From NCBI RefSeq assembly GCF_024305035.1, contig NZ_JAMWZB010000001.1, forward strand, positions 112,125-176,124: DNA of 64,000 nucleotides, in the 5' to 3' direction. A program made the position numbers and the translations under genes. This document shows positions 9,157 to 17,554 of this stretch, one piece after another. Under the pieces are notes generated by a model. The model did no database searches, had not been told where the DNA came from, and worked only from the letters and a program-made list of their open reading frames with translations. Each line of letters begins with the position of its first letter. The first letter of the stretch is position 1. The DNA is from Algoriphagus sp. Its GTDB lineage: Bacteria > Bacteroidota > Bacteroidia > Cytophagales > Cyclobacteriaceae.

Positions 9157-10448
9157 AAATTATTTTCTTTCAGGTAATTGAGTCGAATAGTTACGGCATT
9201 TTTGTGCGCATCGAGTAGTTCATTCTCTGCCATCACCTCTACGGTTGGGCCTAAATTTTTTAAGCCCTCAGCACTTATTTTCTGATAGGTTATTTTTTTG
9301 ACAAATGAATCTAGGGAAACACCGCTGTAATTTCGGGCATAACCATAAGTTGGCAACGTATGATTGGTACCAGAGGCATAATCACCAGCTGATTCTGGAG
9401 TATAATTTCCAATGAATACTGAGCCTGCATTGATGATTCCTGCCACGACCTCTTCTTCATTTTTCACCGCGATAATTAAGTGCTCAGGGGCATAATCATT
9501 GATCAGTGCCAACGCATCTTCCTGTGTTTGAATCACAACTGCCACCGAATTAGTTAGGGCTTTTTTAGCAATATCTCTTCGGGAAAGATTTTCTAACTGC
9601 TTATTGATCTCTTTGAGCGCTTTTTTAGCAAATTTTTCCGAATGGGTGACCAACACGACTTGGGAATCCACTCCATGCTCGGCTTGAGAAAGAAGGTCTG
9701 CAGCCACAAAAGACGGAATGGCGGAATCATCGGCATAAACCAAAACTTCCGATGGACCTGCCGGCATATCAATAGCCACCCCGTATTTGGTAGCAATCTG
9801 TTTTGCCGCAGTGACAAACTGATTTCCCGGACCAAAAATTTTATCCACCTGTGGTACTGACTCAGTCCCAAAAGTCAAAGCAGCAATCGCTTGAGCTCCT
9901 CCAGCTTTGACGATTTTAGTAATGCCTATAAGCTGGGCTGTGAAAAGTATGGCTGGATGGACTTTGCCTTCCCGATTTGGGGGAGTGCAAAGTACAATTT
10001 CTTGACAACCTGCTATTTTTGCAGGAATGCCAAGCATAAGTACAGTACTGAATAAGGGTGCAGTCCCTCCGGGAATATACAAACCCACTCGCTGGATGGG
10101 AACATTTTTTCTTCTGCATATCACACCAGGCATGACCTCCTCAATCAATTCCTGTCCGGCCTGGGCTTGATGAAATCGTTCAATATTTTTCTTGGCCGTC
10201 TGGATAGCAACTTGAAGTTCGGGATCCAAGGCTGAAGTAGCTTCAGCCAGCTCATCTTGTCCAACTAAAAGAGAATCAAGATCAACATGATCGTATTCGT
10301 GTGCAAATTTATAAAGCGCCTTGTCACCGTTTCGTTTGACTTTGCGGAGAATTGGTTTGACGATTTTATTGATATCCTTGGTTTTGAACACGGGCCGGGC
10401 CAGTTCTTTTTTCCAAGTGGATGGGGCAGGGTTTACAAGAATGTTCAT
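9153..10448 (-). CDS. hisD: Histidinol dehydrogenase
   Basis: A 431-residue zinc- and NAD-dependent enzyme that oxidises histidinol to histidine in two steps. Diagnostic segments are RVGLYIPGGTAPLFSTVLMLGIPA, VKAGGAQAIAALTFGTESVPQVDKIFGPGN, DMPAGPSEVLVYAD, LLSQAEHGVDSQ, the Asp-Tyr-Ala-Pro-Glu-His-Leu metal/substrate loop, and GSVFIGNYTPESAGDYASGTNHTLPT. It follows hisG with a 14-bp gap and overlaps hisC. Confidence 0.97.
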   Translation of the reverse strand: MNILVNPAPSTWKKELARPVFKTKDINKIVKPILRKVKRNGDKALYKFAHEYDHVDLDSLLVGQDELAEATSALDPELQVAIQTAKKNIERFHQAQAGQELIEEVMPGVICRRKNVPIQRVGLYIPGGTAPLFSTVLMLGIPAKIAGCQEIVLCTPPNREGKVHPAILFTAQLIGITKIVKAGGAQAIAALTFGTESVPQVDKIFGPGNQFVTAAKQIATKYGVAIDMPAGPSEVLVYADDSAIPSFVAADLLSQAEHGVDSQVVLVTHSEKFAKKALKEINKQLENLSRRDIAKKALTNSVAVVIQTQEDALALINDYAPEHLIIAVKNEEEVVAGIINAGSVFIGNYTPESAGDYASGTNHTLPTYGYARNYSGVSLDSFVKKITYQKISAEGLKNLGPTVEVMAENELLDAHKNAVTIRLNYLKENNL

Positions 10449-10462
10449 AGGTTGTAAAAAGA

Positions 10463-11323
10463 TTAAATCACCATTTTTTCAATAGGAACAACGAGAATCC
10501 CCTCGGCTCCAGCAGCTCGGAGTTCTTCGATGTTTTCCCAAAACTGATCCTCGCTAATCACCGAATGTACGGAGGACCAACCCTGTTGGGCTAAAGGAAG
10601 AATGGTCGGGCTGCGCATCCCTGGGATTAAGCTGATAATTTTATCCAAAGATTCATTGGGCGCATTGAGCAGGACGTATTTATTGCTTTTCCCTTTTTGG
10701 ACGGCATTCATTCGGAATAGTAACTTTTCGACAATCTCCGATTTCCAGCCCTCCAGGCTAGTATTGGCAATCAAAACGGCTTCTGATTTGAATATTTCTT
10801 CGACTTCTTTGAGTCCATTCATCATCAAAGTGGAGCCTGAGCTGACAATATCACAGATTCCTTCGGCTAAGCCAATGGATGGCGCAATCTCTACCGAACC
10901 TGAAATTTCGTGGATATCCGCTTTGATATTTTTGGCTTTGAGGTAATCACTGAGGATTTTAGGGTAGGAGGTGGCAATATTTTTCCCTTCAAAATACTGT
11001 ATTCCACTATATTCCTGACCTTTAGGGATGGCTAGTGAAAGTCGACATTTTGAAAAGCCTAATTTTTTGAGCGTAATAACTGATTTATTTTTTTCTACCA
11101 GTTCGTTTTCTCCAACAATTCCCAAATCGGCGACGCCATCGGCTACATAGCCAGGGATATCGTCATCGCGAAGGAATAAAAATTCGATGGGGAAATTGGT
11201 GGATGTAGATTTTAATTTGCCTGTTCCGTTGTAGAATTTGATTCCACATTCTTTAATCAGGCTGAGTGAATCATCGGATAGTCTGCCACTTTTTTGGACA
11301 GCAATGCGAATTATTTTTTCCAT
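10463..11323 (-). CDS. hisG: ATP phosphoribosyltransferase, long form
   Basis: Catalyses the committed step of histidine synthesis, joining ATP and PRPP. At 286 residues it is the long (HisG-L) form: a two-lobed periplasmic-binding-protein-like catalytic part (IRIAVQKSGRLSDDSLSLIKECGI; YVADGVADLGIVGENELVE; GLAEGICDIVSSGSTLMMNGL) plus a C-terminal ACT/PII-like regulatory domain (about 215-286) that normally binds histidine for feedback inhibition, so no HisZ partner is needed. First structural gene of hisGDCB; hisA, hisF, hisH and hisI are not in this window. Confidence 0.97.
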   Translation of the reverse strand: MEKIIRIAVQKSGRLSDDSLSLIKECGIKFYNGTGKLKSTSTNFPIEFLFLRDDDIPGYVADGVADLGIVGENELVEKNKSVITLKKLGFSKCRLSLAIPKGQEYSGIQYFEGKNIATSYPKILSDYLKAKNIKADIHEISGSVEIAPSIGLAEGICDIVSSGSTLMMNGLKEVEEIFKSEAVLIANTSLEGWKSEIVEKLLFRMNAVQKGKSNKYVLLNAPNESLDKIISLIPGMRSPTILPLAQQGWSSVHSVISEDQFWENIEELRAAGAEGILVVPIEKMVI

Positions 11324-11425
11324 GTCTGCAAGTTACACTAAGAAATAAAAGGGTGGTCATGTTTTAGTGGTGAAAGGCCGAATCCCTGTCATCAGCGTCA
11401 CCGGGTGGGGGTGTAAAAGTATTCC
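11324..11425 (-). promoter_or_regulatory. Putative his attenuator region
   Basis: Lies between the leader-peptide stop and hisG. On the minus strand it contains GGTGA / TCACC complementary arms (11398-11402 and 11369-11373) and a CACCCGGTG palindrome. It then has CCACCC followed by TTTTATTTCTT, a run of uridines in the transcript. An AUUGGGU segment within the leader ORF can pair with ACCCGGU here, as an alternative fold would need. The exact terminator and antiterminator pairings need an RNA fold. Confidence 0.5.
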
Positions 11426-11509
11426 TCAAAGGGAATGATGAAAATGATGCAACCCAATCACATGGTGATGGGCTCTAAAAATCTCAAATGATGGGATAAG
11501 TGTATTCAT
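11426..11509 (-). CDS. hisL: Histidine-rich leader peptide of the his operon
   Basis: A 27-residue ORF starting at the ATG at 11507-11509. It starts MNTLIPSFEIFRA and then has His at positions 14-16, 21, 22, 24 and 25: seven of the last fourteen residues. It ends in TGA 102 bp before hisG. A run of regulatory codons upstream of a biosynthetic operon is the hallmark of ribosome-mediated transcription attenuation: scarce His-tRNA stalls the ribosome and allows readthrough into hisGDCB. The His content is seen directly; the mechanism is inferred from other his leaders. It is too short for default gene calling. Confidence 0.85.
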   Translation of the reverse strand: MNTLIPSFEIFRAHHHVIGLHHFHHSL

Positions 11510-11517
11510 TTGGTCAG

Positions 11518-11547
11518 CAAAGATACGTTCTCTTATGAAACAGACAA
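11518..11547 (-). promoter_or_regulatory. Promoter of the his leader/operon
   Basis: On the minus strand TTG (complement of 11545-11547), exactly 19 bp, then TATCTTTG (complement of 11518-11525), a full match to the Bacteroidota -33/-7 consensus. The predicted transcription start falls about 3-6 nt before the leader ATG, so the leader is nearly leaderless. Confidence 0.8.
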
Positions 11548-11668
11548 GCTACAGAACTGTTTTGAGCAAATTATTTTCTGATCAAATTTCTAAATAAAAT
11601 GGTGGATTAGGTTGAATCCTTTGGTTGATCAACCCCATCTGATAATTTTTATACCATCCCAATCCAAA

Positions 11669-12022
11669 TCAACCGCCTGATTTTTTGGCTTTATAGCCCA
11701 AAGCAAGTAAAACCTGTAACACTTTATCTCGATGATCTCCTTGAATCAGGATTTCTCCTGCTTTGGCTGATCCTCCGACCCCACATTTGGTTTTGAGCAA
11801 CTTTCCTAAATCCTTAAGATCCTCCTCGGTTCCCAAAAAACCCGCAACCAAAGTCACCTGTTTTCCTGCCCTTGACTTTTTATCCAGCATTACTTTCAAT
11901 TTTTGCTCAGAAGGGGGAAGCGTTTGGTTGGTTTCTTCGGAGTCGTAGTCAAATTCAAACTCATCATTGGTGGAGAAAACCACCCCATCCCGTTTTTTCC
12001 AGTCGTTATTTCGTTTTGCCAT
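11669..12022 (-). CDS. SUI1/eIF1-like translation initiation factor (YciH family)
   Basis: About 117 residues. The C-terminal half has the SUI1 fold signature: RAGKQVTLVAGFLGTEEDLKDLGKLLKTKCGVGGSAKAGEILIQGDHRD (given here only as a region, about residues 50-100), with the GVGGSAK glycine loop intact. Bacterial YciH proteins influence initiation fidelity under stress but their role is not settled. The N-terminal 45 residues are charged and probably disordered. The start at 12022 (MAKRNNDWKKRDG) is the conserved family start. Confidence 0.9.
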   Translation of the reverse strand: MAKRNNDWKKRDGVVFSTNDEFEFDYDSEETNQTLPPSEQKLKVMLDKKSRAGKQVTLVAGFLGTEEDLKDLGKLLKTKCGVGGSAKAGEILIQGDHRDKVLQVLLALGYKAKKSGG

Positions 12023-12067
12023 GTTCAAAATTAAAAAAAGCCTGTGGTTTAGACAGGCTCTCAGTGA

Positions 12068-12922
12068 TTATTCTTTTGCTCTAAAAGTCCAAACCGGTCG
12101 CTTGGCATGGTTGACCACATCCTCGGCGATACTTCCGGTAATCAAATGCATAAAACCGGTGCGCCCATGGGTAGCCATGGCGATCATATCCGCTTTGATA
12201 TCTTCGGCAAATTCAATTATCCCCCCTTCTTCGGAAAGGGAATTGTAAATTTCTGCTTTGACACTTTCGAAGTGAAACTCCTTGGTAAAATACTTGATTC
12301 GCTGAAGGGATTCCCTGCTGGTTTCAAATGTACCTGGCGTATTGACAATGACGAAGTATAGCTCTGCATCAAACAAATGCTGGAGTCGTTTCACTCGGGC
12401 GGCAACCTCGGCAGAGTTTTCTCGGAAATCACTGGCAAATACAATTTTTTTGATGTCTTTAGGGTCAATCGGATGTTTGACCGTAACTACTGGGCAAGTA
12501 GCATTTCTGACCACTTTCTCGGTATTACTCCCTACAAAGATTTCTTCAATTCCTGAGGAACCCTGAGAACCCATGACCACAAGATCTGGATTTTCCTCTT
12601 TGATTGACTCATGAATGCCTTTAAACGCATTTCCCATTTTGATACGGGTAGTAAACTTAAATGAGCTATTTTTGAATTTCTCATCCAGTTCTTGCATTTG
12701 ATTTTTTCGTCGATTGGTCAGCTCAACGAAAAAAATCTGATTTTCCATTTCAGGAATCATTTCACCACCACCCATGGTCCCAAAACCGGTATTGGCTGGA
12801 ATTTCGAGTACATGAAGGACTTCTACATGCACATTGTCGAGTCGGTTGGCTAAGGCTGTGCAAAAGTCCAAAGCATATTGGGCTTGCTCTGAGAAATCGT
12901 AGGGTACGAGTATTTTGGTCAT
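12068..12922 (-). CDS. Universal stress protein with two UspA domains
   Basis: A 284-residue tandem Usp protein. Domain 1 (about 1-150) starts TKILVPYDFSEQAQYALDF and ends with the nucleotide-binding loop VVMGSQGSSGIEEIFVGSNTEKVVRNATCPVVTV. Domain 2 (about 155-284) ends MIAMATHGRTGFMHLITGSIAEDVVNHAKRPVWTF, again with the G-x-x-G...S/T loop. Such proteins bind ATP or AMP and are cytoplasmic stress responders. It follows menA by 71 bp and may be co-transcribed with the argS-gpx-menA run. Confidence 0.93.
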   Translation of the reverse strand: MTKILVPYDFSEQAQYALDFCTALANRLDNVHVEVLHVLEIPANTGFGTMGGGEMIPEMENQIFFVELTNRRKNQMQELDEKFKNSSFKFTTRIKMGNAFKGIHESIKEENPDLVVMGSQGSSGIEEIFVGSNTEKVVRNATCPVVTVKHPIDPKDIKKIVFASDFRENSAEVAARVKRLQHLFDAELYFVIVNTPGTFETSRESLQRIKYFTKEFHFESVKAEIYNSLSEEGGIIEFAEDIKADMIAMATHGRTGFMHLITGSIAEDVVNHAKRPVWTFRAKE

Positions 12923-12993
12923 GGTTCAACGGGTTATTGCTTATGCCAATTTAACAGTTTTTTTAGATCAAAAAAGAGTTTTGGGGGGAATGA

Positions 12994-13908
12994 TTACAAA
13001 AGAAGTCCCATACCAAAAAGTATAACCCAAAGTAAGGTACTGAGAGCCATTCTTTTCAAGAAAGGATCGGTTGCTTTCGAAGTTTTAGCTTTTTGTACTC
13101 CCATTCCGACCAATATCATCAGGGGTAAGGCAAGCAAAGCAAGCAGCGAGGGATAATTTTCGGAATAGATCGCCCAAATGATTAAACTGATATTTCCTAA
13201 ATCCACTAAGATCCAATTGTAGGTGATGGCATGTTTTTTTCCGATCCTAACCGGAATGGATCGTTTGCCTGCTTTTTGATCGGAGTCAATGTCCCGGATA
13301 TTGTTGATGTTCAATACCGAAGTGCTGAAAAATCCCAAGGAGGAGGCGATGAGTAAACTTTGTAAAGTAAAAGTTCCTGTGTGAAGAAAGTAGGTCCCCG
13401 AGACTCCTAAAAGCCCAAAAAAGACGAAAACCGAAATATCTCCGAAACCCAGATATCCATAAGGGTTTTTACCCGAGGTGTAGGTGATTGCCGCCCAAAT
13501 GGCCGCGAGCCCCAAACCTAAAAAAATCAGAAATAAGGTCCAGTTTTGTACTGCGATAAATAATAGACCAAGCCCAGAAACCAGAGAAAAGATTCCAAAC
13601 AAGATCATGGCCTGCTTCATCTCAGCCAAACTGATTAAGCCAGATTGTACGGCTCGTACAGGTCCTTGTCGTTCTGCTGAGTCTGCTCCGTGAACCGAAT
13701 CTCCGTAATCATTCGAAAGGTTGGAAAGGATTTGTAAAAATGTGGTCGTTAATGCTGCAAGGACCAAAACCTCCCAGCGAAAATCTTGGTCGTATCCGGC
13801 TAAAAATGAACCAGCCAAAATACTGGCTAGGGCCAGGGGCAAAGTACGAAGCCTGACTGCATGCAGCCAGGCTTGTTTCTTAGTTTTTATTTCACTAGGT
13901 TCTGACAT
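12994..13908 (-). CDS. menA: 1,4-dihydroxy-2-naphthoate polyprenyltransferase
   Basis: Integral membrane UbiA-family enzyme of 304 residues that attaches the polyprenyl tail to dihydroxynaphthoate in menaquinone synthesis. The two Asp-rich Mg-diphosphate motifs are present: NLSNDYGDSVHGADSAERQGP near residue 65 and NINNIRDIDSDQKAGKRSIPVRIG near residue 200. About eight TM helices are visible. The ORF starts 7 bp after the glutathione peroxidase stop codon, indicating an operon. Menaquinone as main quinone fits a respiring Bacteroidota. Confidence 0.93.
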   Translation of the reverse strand: MSEPSEIKTKKQAWLHAVRLRTLPLALASILAGSFLAGYDQDFRWEVLVLAALTTTFLQILSNLSNDYGDSVHGADSAERQGPVRAVQSGLISLAEMKQAMILFGIFSLVSGLGLLFIAVQNWTLFLIFLGLGLAAIWAAITYTSGKNPYGYLGFGDISVFVFFGLLGVSGTYFLHTGTFTLQSLLIASSLGFFSTSVLNINNIRDIDSDQKAGKRSIPVRIGKKHAITYNWILVDLGNISLIIWAIYSENYPSLLALLALPLMILVGMGVQKAKTSKATDPFLKRMALSTLLWVILFGMGLLL

Positions 13909-13915
13909 TCAATGA

Positions 13916-14506
13916 TTATTGGTCTATCAATGAAAGTATAGCTTCATCTAGTGGAGTGATGGACGAGGGAAAGAATTTTTCCAATTCTCCGTTTTCATTC
14001 ACATAGTATTTACAAAAATTCCAACTGGGCTCTTGATTGTTCCAGCCATTTTCTTTTTCATCAGAAAGCCAACGATAAAGGGGATGTTTGTCGAAACCTT
14101 TGACGGATATTTTTTCAAAAACCGGAAAGGTCACTCCGTAAGTTGAGGTGCAAAATTCCTTGATTTCTTCATTGCTACCAGGTTCCTGCCCCCCGAAATT
14201 ATTGGCAGGAAAAGCCAAAACGGCAATTTGATCACCGTAGTTTTCGTGAAGTTCTTGCAAGGCTTCGTACTGAGGGGTATAGCCACACTCCGAAGCGACA
14301 TTAACTAGAAGTACTTTTTTGCCTTTAAACTGACTAAAATCTACCTCCTTACCATCAATATCGTTGAGTTTGAAGTCGTAAAATTTACTATCGATCATTC
14401 GTTCATGCTGTTTTAGAAAATCTGCATTAAGCCTCTCTGGTCTTTCCAACGTTTTGCCGCAGGCAAAAGAGGCGGAAAACAATAAAATTGCAAATAGTTT
14501 TTTCAT
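13916..14506 (-). CDS. Glutathione peroxidase-family lipoprotein
   Basis: A 196-residue thioredoxin-fold peroxidase. The N-terminus MKKLFAILLFSASFACG has a lipobox (SFAC), so it is a membrane-anchored periplasmic form. The peroxidatic cysteine is in LVNVASECGYTPQYEAL; the conserved Gln (FPANNFGGQEPGS) and Trp/Asn (WNFCKYYVNENG) of the catalytic tetrad are present. A cysteine replaces selenocysteine, so thioredoxin-like donors are more likely than glutathione. Located between argS (2-bp gap) and menA. Confidence 0.93.
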   Translation of the reverse strand: MKKLFAILLFSASFACGKTLERPERLNADFLKQHERMIDSKFYDFKLNDIDGKEVDFSQFKGKKVLLVNVASECGYTPQYEALQELHENYGDQIAVLAFPANNFGGQEPGSNEEIKEFCTSTYGVTFPVFEKISVKGFDKHPLYRWLSDEKENGWNNQEPSWNFCKYYVNENGELEKFFPSSITPLDEAILSLIDQ

Positions 14507-14508
14507 AA

Positions 14509-16299
14509 TTACATTCGGTCAGGGACGGCAATACCAAGCAAACGCATTCCTTTTTTGATTGTTTTGGCTGTCTGGGCAGACAAAGCTACCCGAAATGCCA
14601 AAATACTGGCATCATTTTCTGAGAAAATAGGAACATCGGCATAGAAACGGTTGTATTCTTTTGCCAAATCAAAAAGATATTGAGCAATGATAGCTGGTGA
14701 ATATTCTGTCCCTGCCTGAGCGATTTTTTTCTCAAAATCATTTAGAATCAAAATCAACGAGGTTTCTGATTCTGCCAATTGCCCCATTGAGGAAAAATCA
14801 GGATTTTGGTAGTTCACTTCAAGCTGATCGGCCTTGCGGAGTATAGAAGCAATTCGGGCATGTGAATATTGAATAAAAGGGCCAGTATTGCCCTGGAATT
14901 CGATTGATTCTTTGGGATTGAAAAGCATTCGTTTCTTCGGGTCTACCTTTAGCAGGAAATATTTCAGGGCTCCCAAACCCAAGATTCGGTAGAGTTCCTG
15001 TGCTTGTTTTTCATTGAATCCTTCGATTTTACCAAGTTCTTTGGTATGACTTTCAGCAGTATCGATCATTTCCTGCATGAGGTCATCGGCATCCACCACG
15101 GTACCTTCGCGGGATTTCATTTTTCCAGTGGGTAAATCCACCATCCCATAGGAAAGATGGTAGAGTCCTGGCCCATAAGAACGACCCAGTTTTCGCATGA
15201 TTTTAAACAAGACCTCAAAATGATAATCTTGTTCGTTACCAACCACATAAACTGATTTGTCAATCTGAAAATCCCGATACTTCAAGTCTGCGGTGCCCAT
15301 ATCCTGGGTGATGTAAACCGAGGTTCCATCCGCTCTTAATACCAACTTTTCATCCAAGCCTTCCTCGGTCAGGTCCACCCAGACCGATCCGTTTTCCTTC
15401 TTGAAAAAGACGCCTTTCTTCAAGCCTTCCTCGACAATGTCTTTTCCCAACAGATACGTATCGGATTCGTAATAGAATTGATCAAAGTCAACCCCCATGG
15501 TCTGGTAAGTTACTTCAAAGCCGGCATAAACCCACTGGTTCATTTGTTTCCATAGTGCCACTGTCTGGGGATCATTCGCTTCCCATTTTCGAAGCATATC
15601 CTGGGCTTCAATCAGAATTGGAGCATTTTTTTTGGCTTCTTCCTCAGTTTGACCCTTTGCTTGGAGTTCCTTGATTTGAGTTTTATAAGTCTTGTCAAAA
15701 AGCACATAATATTTTCCCGCCAGATGATCTCCTTTTAATCCAGCAGATTCAGGGGTTTCTCCATTTCCAAAATGTAGATAAGCCACCATGGATTTGCAGA
15801 TGTGGATTCCTCGATCATTGACCAGATTTGACTTGATTACTTCATAGCCATTGGCCTTGAGGATCTCAGCGACCGAATAACCCAAAAAATTATTTCGAAG
15901 ATGGCCTAGGTGAAGCGGTTTGTTGGTATTTGGAGAAGAGTATTCCACCATAACTTTTTGGCCATTGGAAGGAAGTTGTCCGATGGTTTCTTTTCGGTAT
16001 AAAGTGGTGAAAATATCAATCCAACTATTCTCATTTAATACCAAATTTAAGAAACCTTTGACCACGTTATAATCTGAAACGTCCCTACAGTTTTCTTTGA
16101 GGAAATCCCCAATTTTGGAGGCGGTCATTTCCGGGGAAAGTTTGGTCTGTTTTAGAAAAGTAAAAACCACAAAGGTGTACGTTCCTTCAAATTCCTTTCG
16201 AGTAGGAGCCAAATTGAGTTTATCGAGCTCGACTTCCAATTGAAAAATCTGCCTAAAGGCCTGTTGAATTCCACTAAGGATATTTTGCTGAATGCTCAT
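14509..16299 (-). CDS. argS: Arginyl-tRNA synthetase
   Basis: A class I synthetase of 596 residues charging tRNA-Arg. Seen: the N-terminal additional domain, VEYSSPNTNKPLHLGHLRNN carrying the HLGH version of the HIGH motif (near residue 125), the KMSKS-equivalent GKMKSREGTVVDADDL, and the C-terminal DALR anticodon-binding domain (FIQYSHARIASILRKA onward to KKGMRLLGIAVPDRM). Length is normal. First gene of the argS-gpx-menA cluster. Confidence 0.97.
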   Translation of the reverse strand: MSIQQNILSGIQQAFRQIFQLEVELDKLNLAPTRKEFEGTYTFVVFTFLKQTKLSPEMTASKIGDFLKENCRDVSDYNVVKGFLNLVLNENSWIDIFTTLYRKETIGQLPSNGQKVMVEYSSPNTNKPLHLGHLRNNFLGYSVAEILKANGYEVIKSNLVNDRGIHICKSMVAYLHFGNGETPESAGLKGDHLAGKYYVLFDKTYKTQIKELQAKGQTEEEAKKNAPILIEAQDMLRKWEANDPQTVALWKQMNQWVYAGFEVTYQTMGVDFDQFYYESDTYLLGKDIVEEGLKKGVFFKKENGSVWVDLTEEGLDEKLVLRADGTSVYITQDMGTADLKYRDFQIDKSVYVVGNEQDYHFEVLFKIMRKLGRSYGPGLYHLSYGMVDLPTGKMKSREGTVVDADDLMQEMIDTAESHTKELGKIEGFNEKQAQELYRILGLGALKYFLLKVDPKKRMLFNPKESIEFQGNTGPFIQYSHARIASILRKADQLEVNYQNPDFSSMGQLAESETSLILILNDFEKKIAQAGTEYSPAIIAQYLFDLAKEYNRFYADVPIFSENDASILAFRVALSAQTAKTIKKGMRLLGIAVPDRM

Positions 16300-16388
16300 G
16301 ATAGGGTGTGCTATCTGTGGTTTTAATTATTATAACTAATTATAAATAAGCTGATTAATTTAATTAATCTAACTTGTTACTTTACTCT

Positions 16389-17339
16389 TTAGAAATGATC
16401 TACCAAAGATTTGGTGGTGATCTCCAATACTTCAAAAGCAGCTTCTGCCATGGTGTTTTCAGAGTCTAACGTGGGATTAACTTCAACGATTTCCCAGCAG
16501 CATACTCGTTTATCTTTGATCAATTCGGCATTGAGTAGGATGGCTTCCTCTATGGTTAATCCATCGGGAACTGGAGTGCCGGTGCCTACCGAAATGCTCG
16601 TATCCAAACTGTCCACATCAAAGGAGATGTAGAGTTGATCACAATTTTTTAACCGCTCTAACGTTTCGGCAGCAATTTTTGTGATTCCCTTTTCTCGCAC
16701 TTCACTGGTTTTGAAATTTTTGATTCCATATTTATTTAGTAGGAAATCTTCAGGTGATTCAGTGTCACGGACGGAAATAAATACAATGTCCCTGGGGTCG
16801 ATTTTGGGTTGATCTCCACCTATCCGTTTGATTCGCTCCCAGTAAGTTATCGTTTCCTCTGAAGGTTCATTGACCTTAGATTCTAAATTGTCCAGCTGAG
16901 TGACCATAGCTAGGGGCATGCCATGCATATTTCCCGAAGGAGTGGTGTAAGGAGTGTGTAGGTCAGCATGAGCATCAATCCAAATCACGCCCAATCGTTT
17001 TTCAGGTTCTGCGGCTTTGATCCCCATGATGGTGCCGGCCGCTGTACTGTGGTCACCGGCCAAAACGATGGGAAATTTCTTTTCCAGACGAAGGGACTCG
17101 ATGGTAGAATAAACATTTTTGAGCACTTGGTACACCCCATCGATGTAGTTTGCATAAGGAAATTGATTTCCTTTCCACAGGTAATTATTGGCATCCTGCA
17201 CATTTATCGGGTCAAATTGAGTGAAAAAATCCGATTTTTTATCCAAACTGGCAATCTTCAAAGCATCGATGCCTAAACTGGCCCCTCGGGTACCGGCTGC
17301 AAGTTCGGACCTTACCTCAACAAGCTTGATATCTCTCAT
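16389..17339 (-). CDS. Arginase-family ureohydrolase
   Basis: A 316-residue Mn-dependent hydrolase. All metal ligands of the family are present: LAGDHSTAAG (GDHS), VIWIDAHADLHTP (DAHAD), NMHGMPLAM, and SFDVDSLDTS (SxDxDxxD), followed by GTGTPVPDGLTIEEA. Arginase (arginine to ornithine plus urea) is favoured by the N-terminal 'EVRSELAAGTRGASLGIDAL' and GNMHGMPLA, but agmatinase cannot be excluded from motifs alone. It is divergent from the decarboxylase at 17555 across about 215 bp, so arginine could be partitioned between ornithine and agmatine. Confidence 0.9.
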   Translation of the reverse strand: MRDIKLVEVRSELAAGTRGASLGIDALKIASLDKKSDFFTQFDPINVQDANNYLWKGNQFPYANYIDGVYQVLKNVYSTIESLRLEKKFPIVLAGDHSTAAGTIMGIKAAEPEKRLGVIWIDAHADLHTPYTTPSGNMHGMPLAMVTQLDNLESKVNEPSEETITYWERIKRIGGDQPKIDPRDIVFISVRDTESPEDFLLNKYGIKNFKTSEVREKGITKIAAETLERLKNCDQLYISFDVDSLDTSISVGTGTPVPDGLTIEEAILLNAELIKDKRVCCWEIVEVNPTLDSENTMAEAAFEVLEITTKSLVDHF

Positions 17340-17554
17340 ATTTTTAAAAGTATTTGGGTTTGCTTTTTCAAGTGCGCAAAACTAGCTAAAAAGCCCCATT
17401 TATCCATTTCTTTTGGGATTTAGAAATTTTTATCCTAAGCAAAAATGGGATTCATGAAATCTTTGAGCAAGCTGGCTTGGTGGGATTTTCGGCTTTTGAT
17501 TTGAATTGCGCTGAGAAAAAGCAATTTTTGTACTGCAATCTTAAAACTGGGCAA

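Noticed and set aside
9916..10119. Short ORFs antisense or out of frame within his and tRNA-synthetase genes
   Set aside because: They lie entirely inside strong conserved genes and have no independent coding signals.
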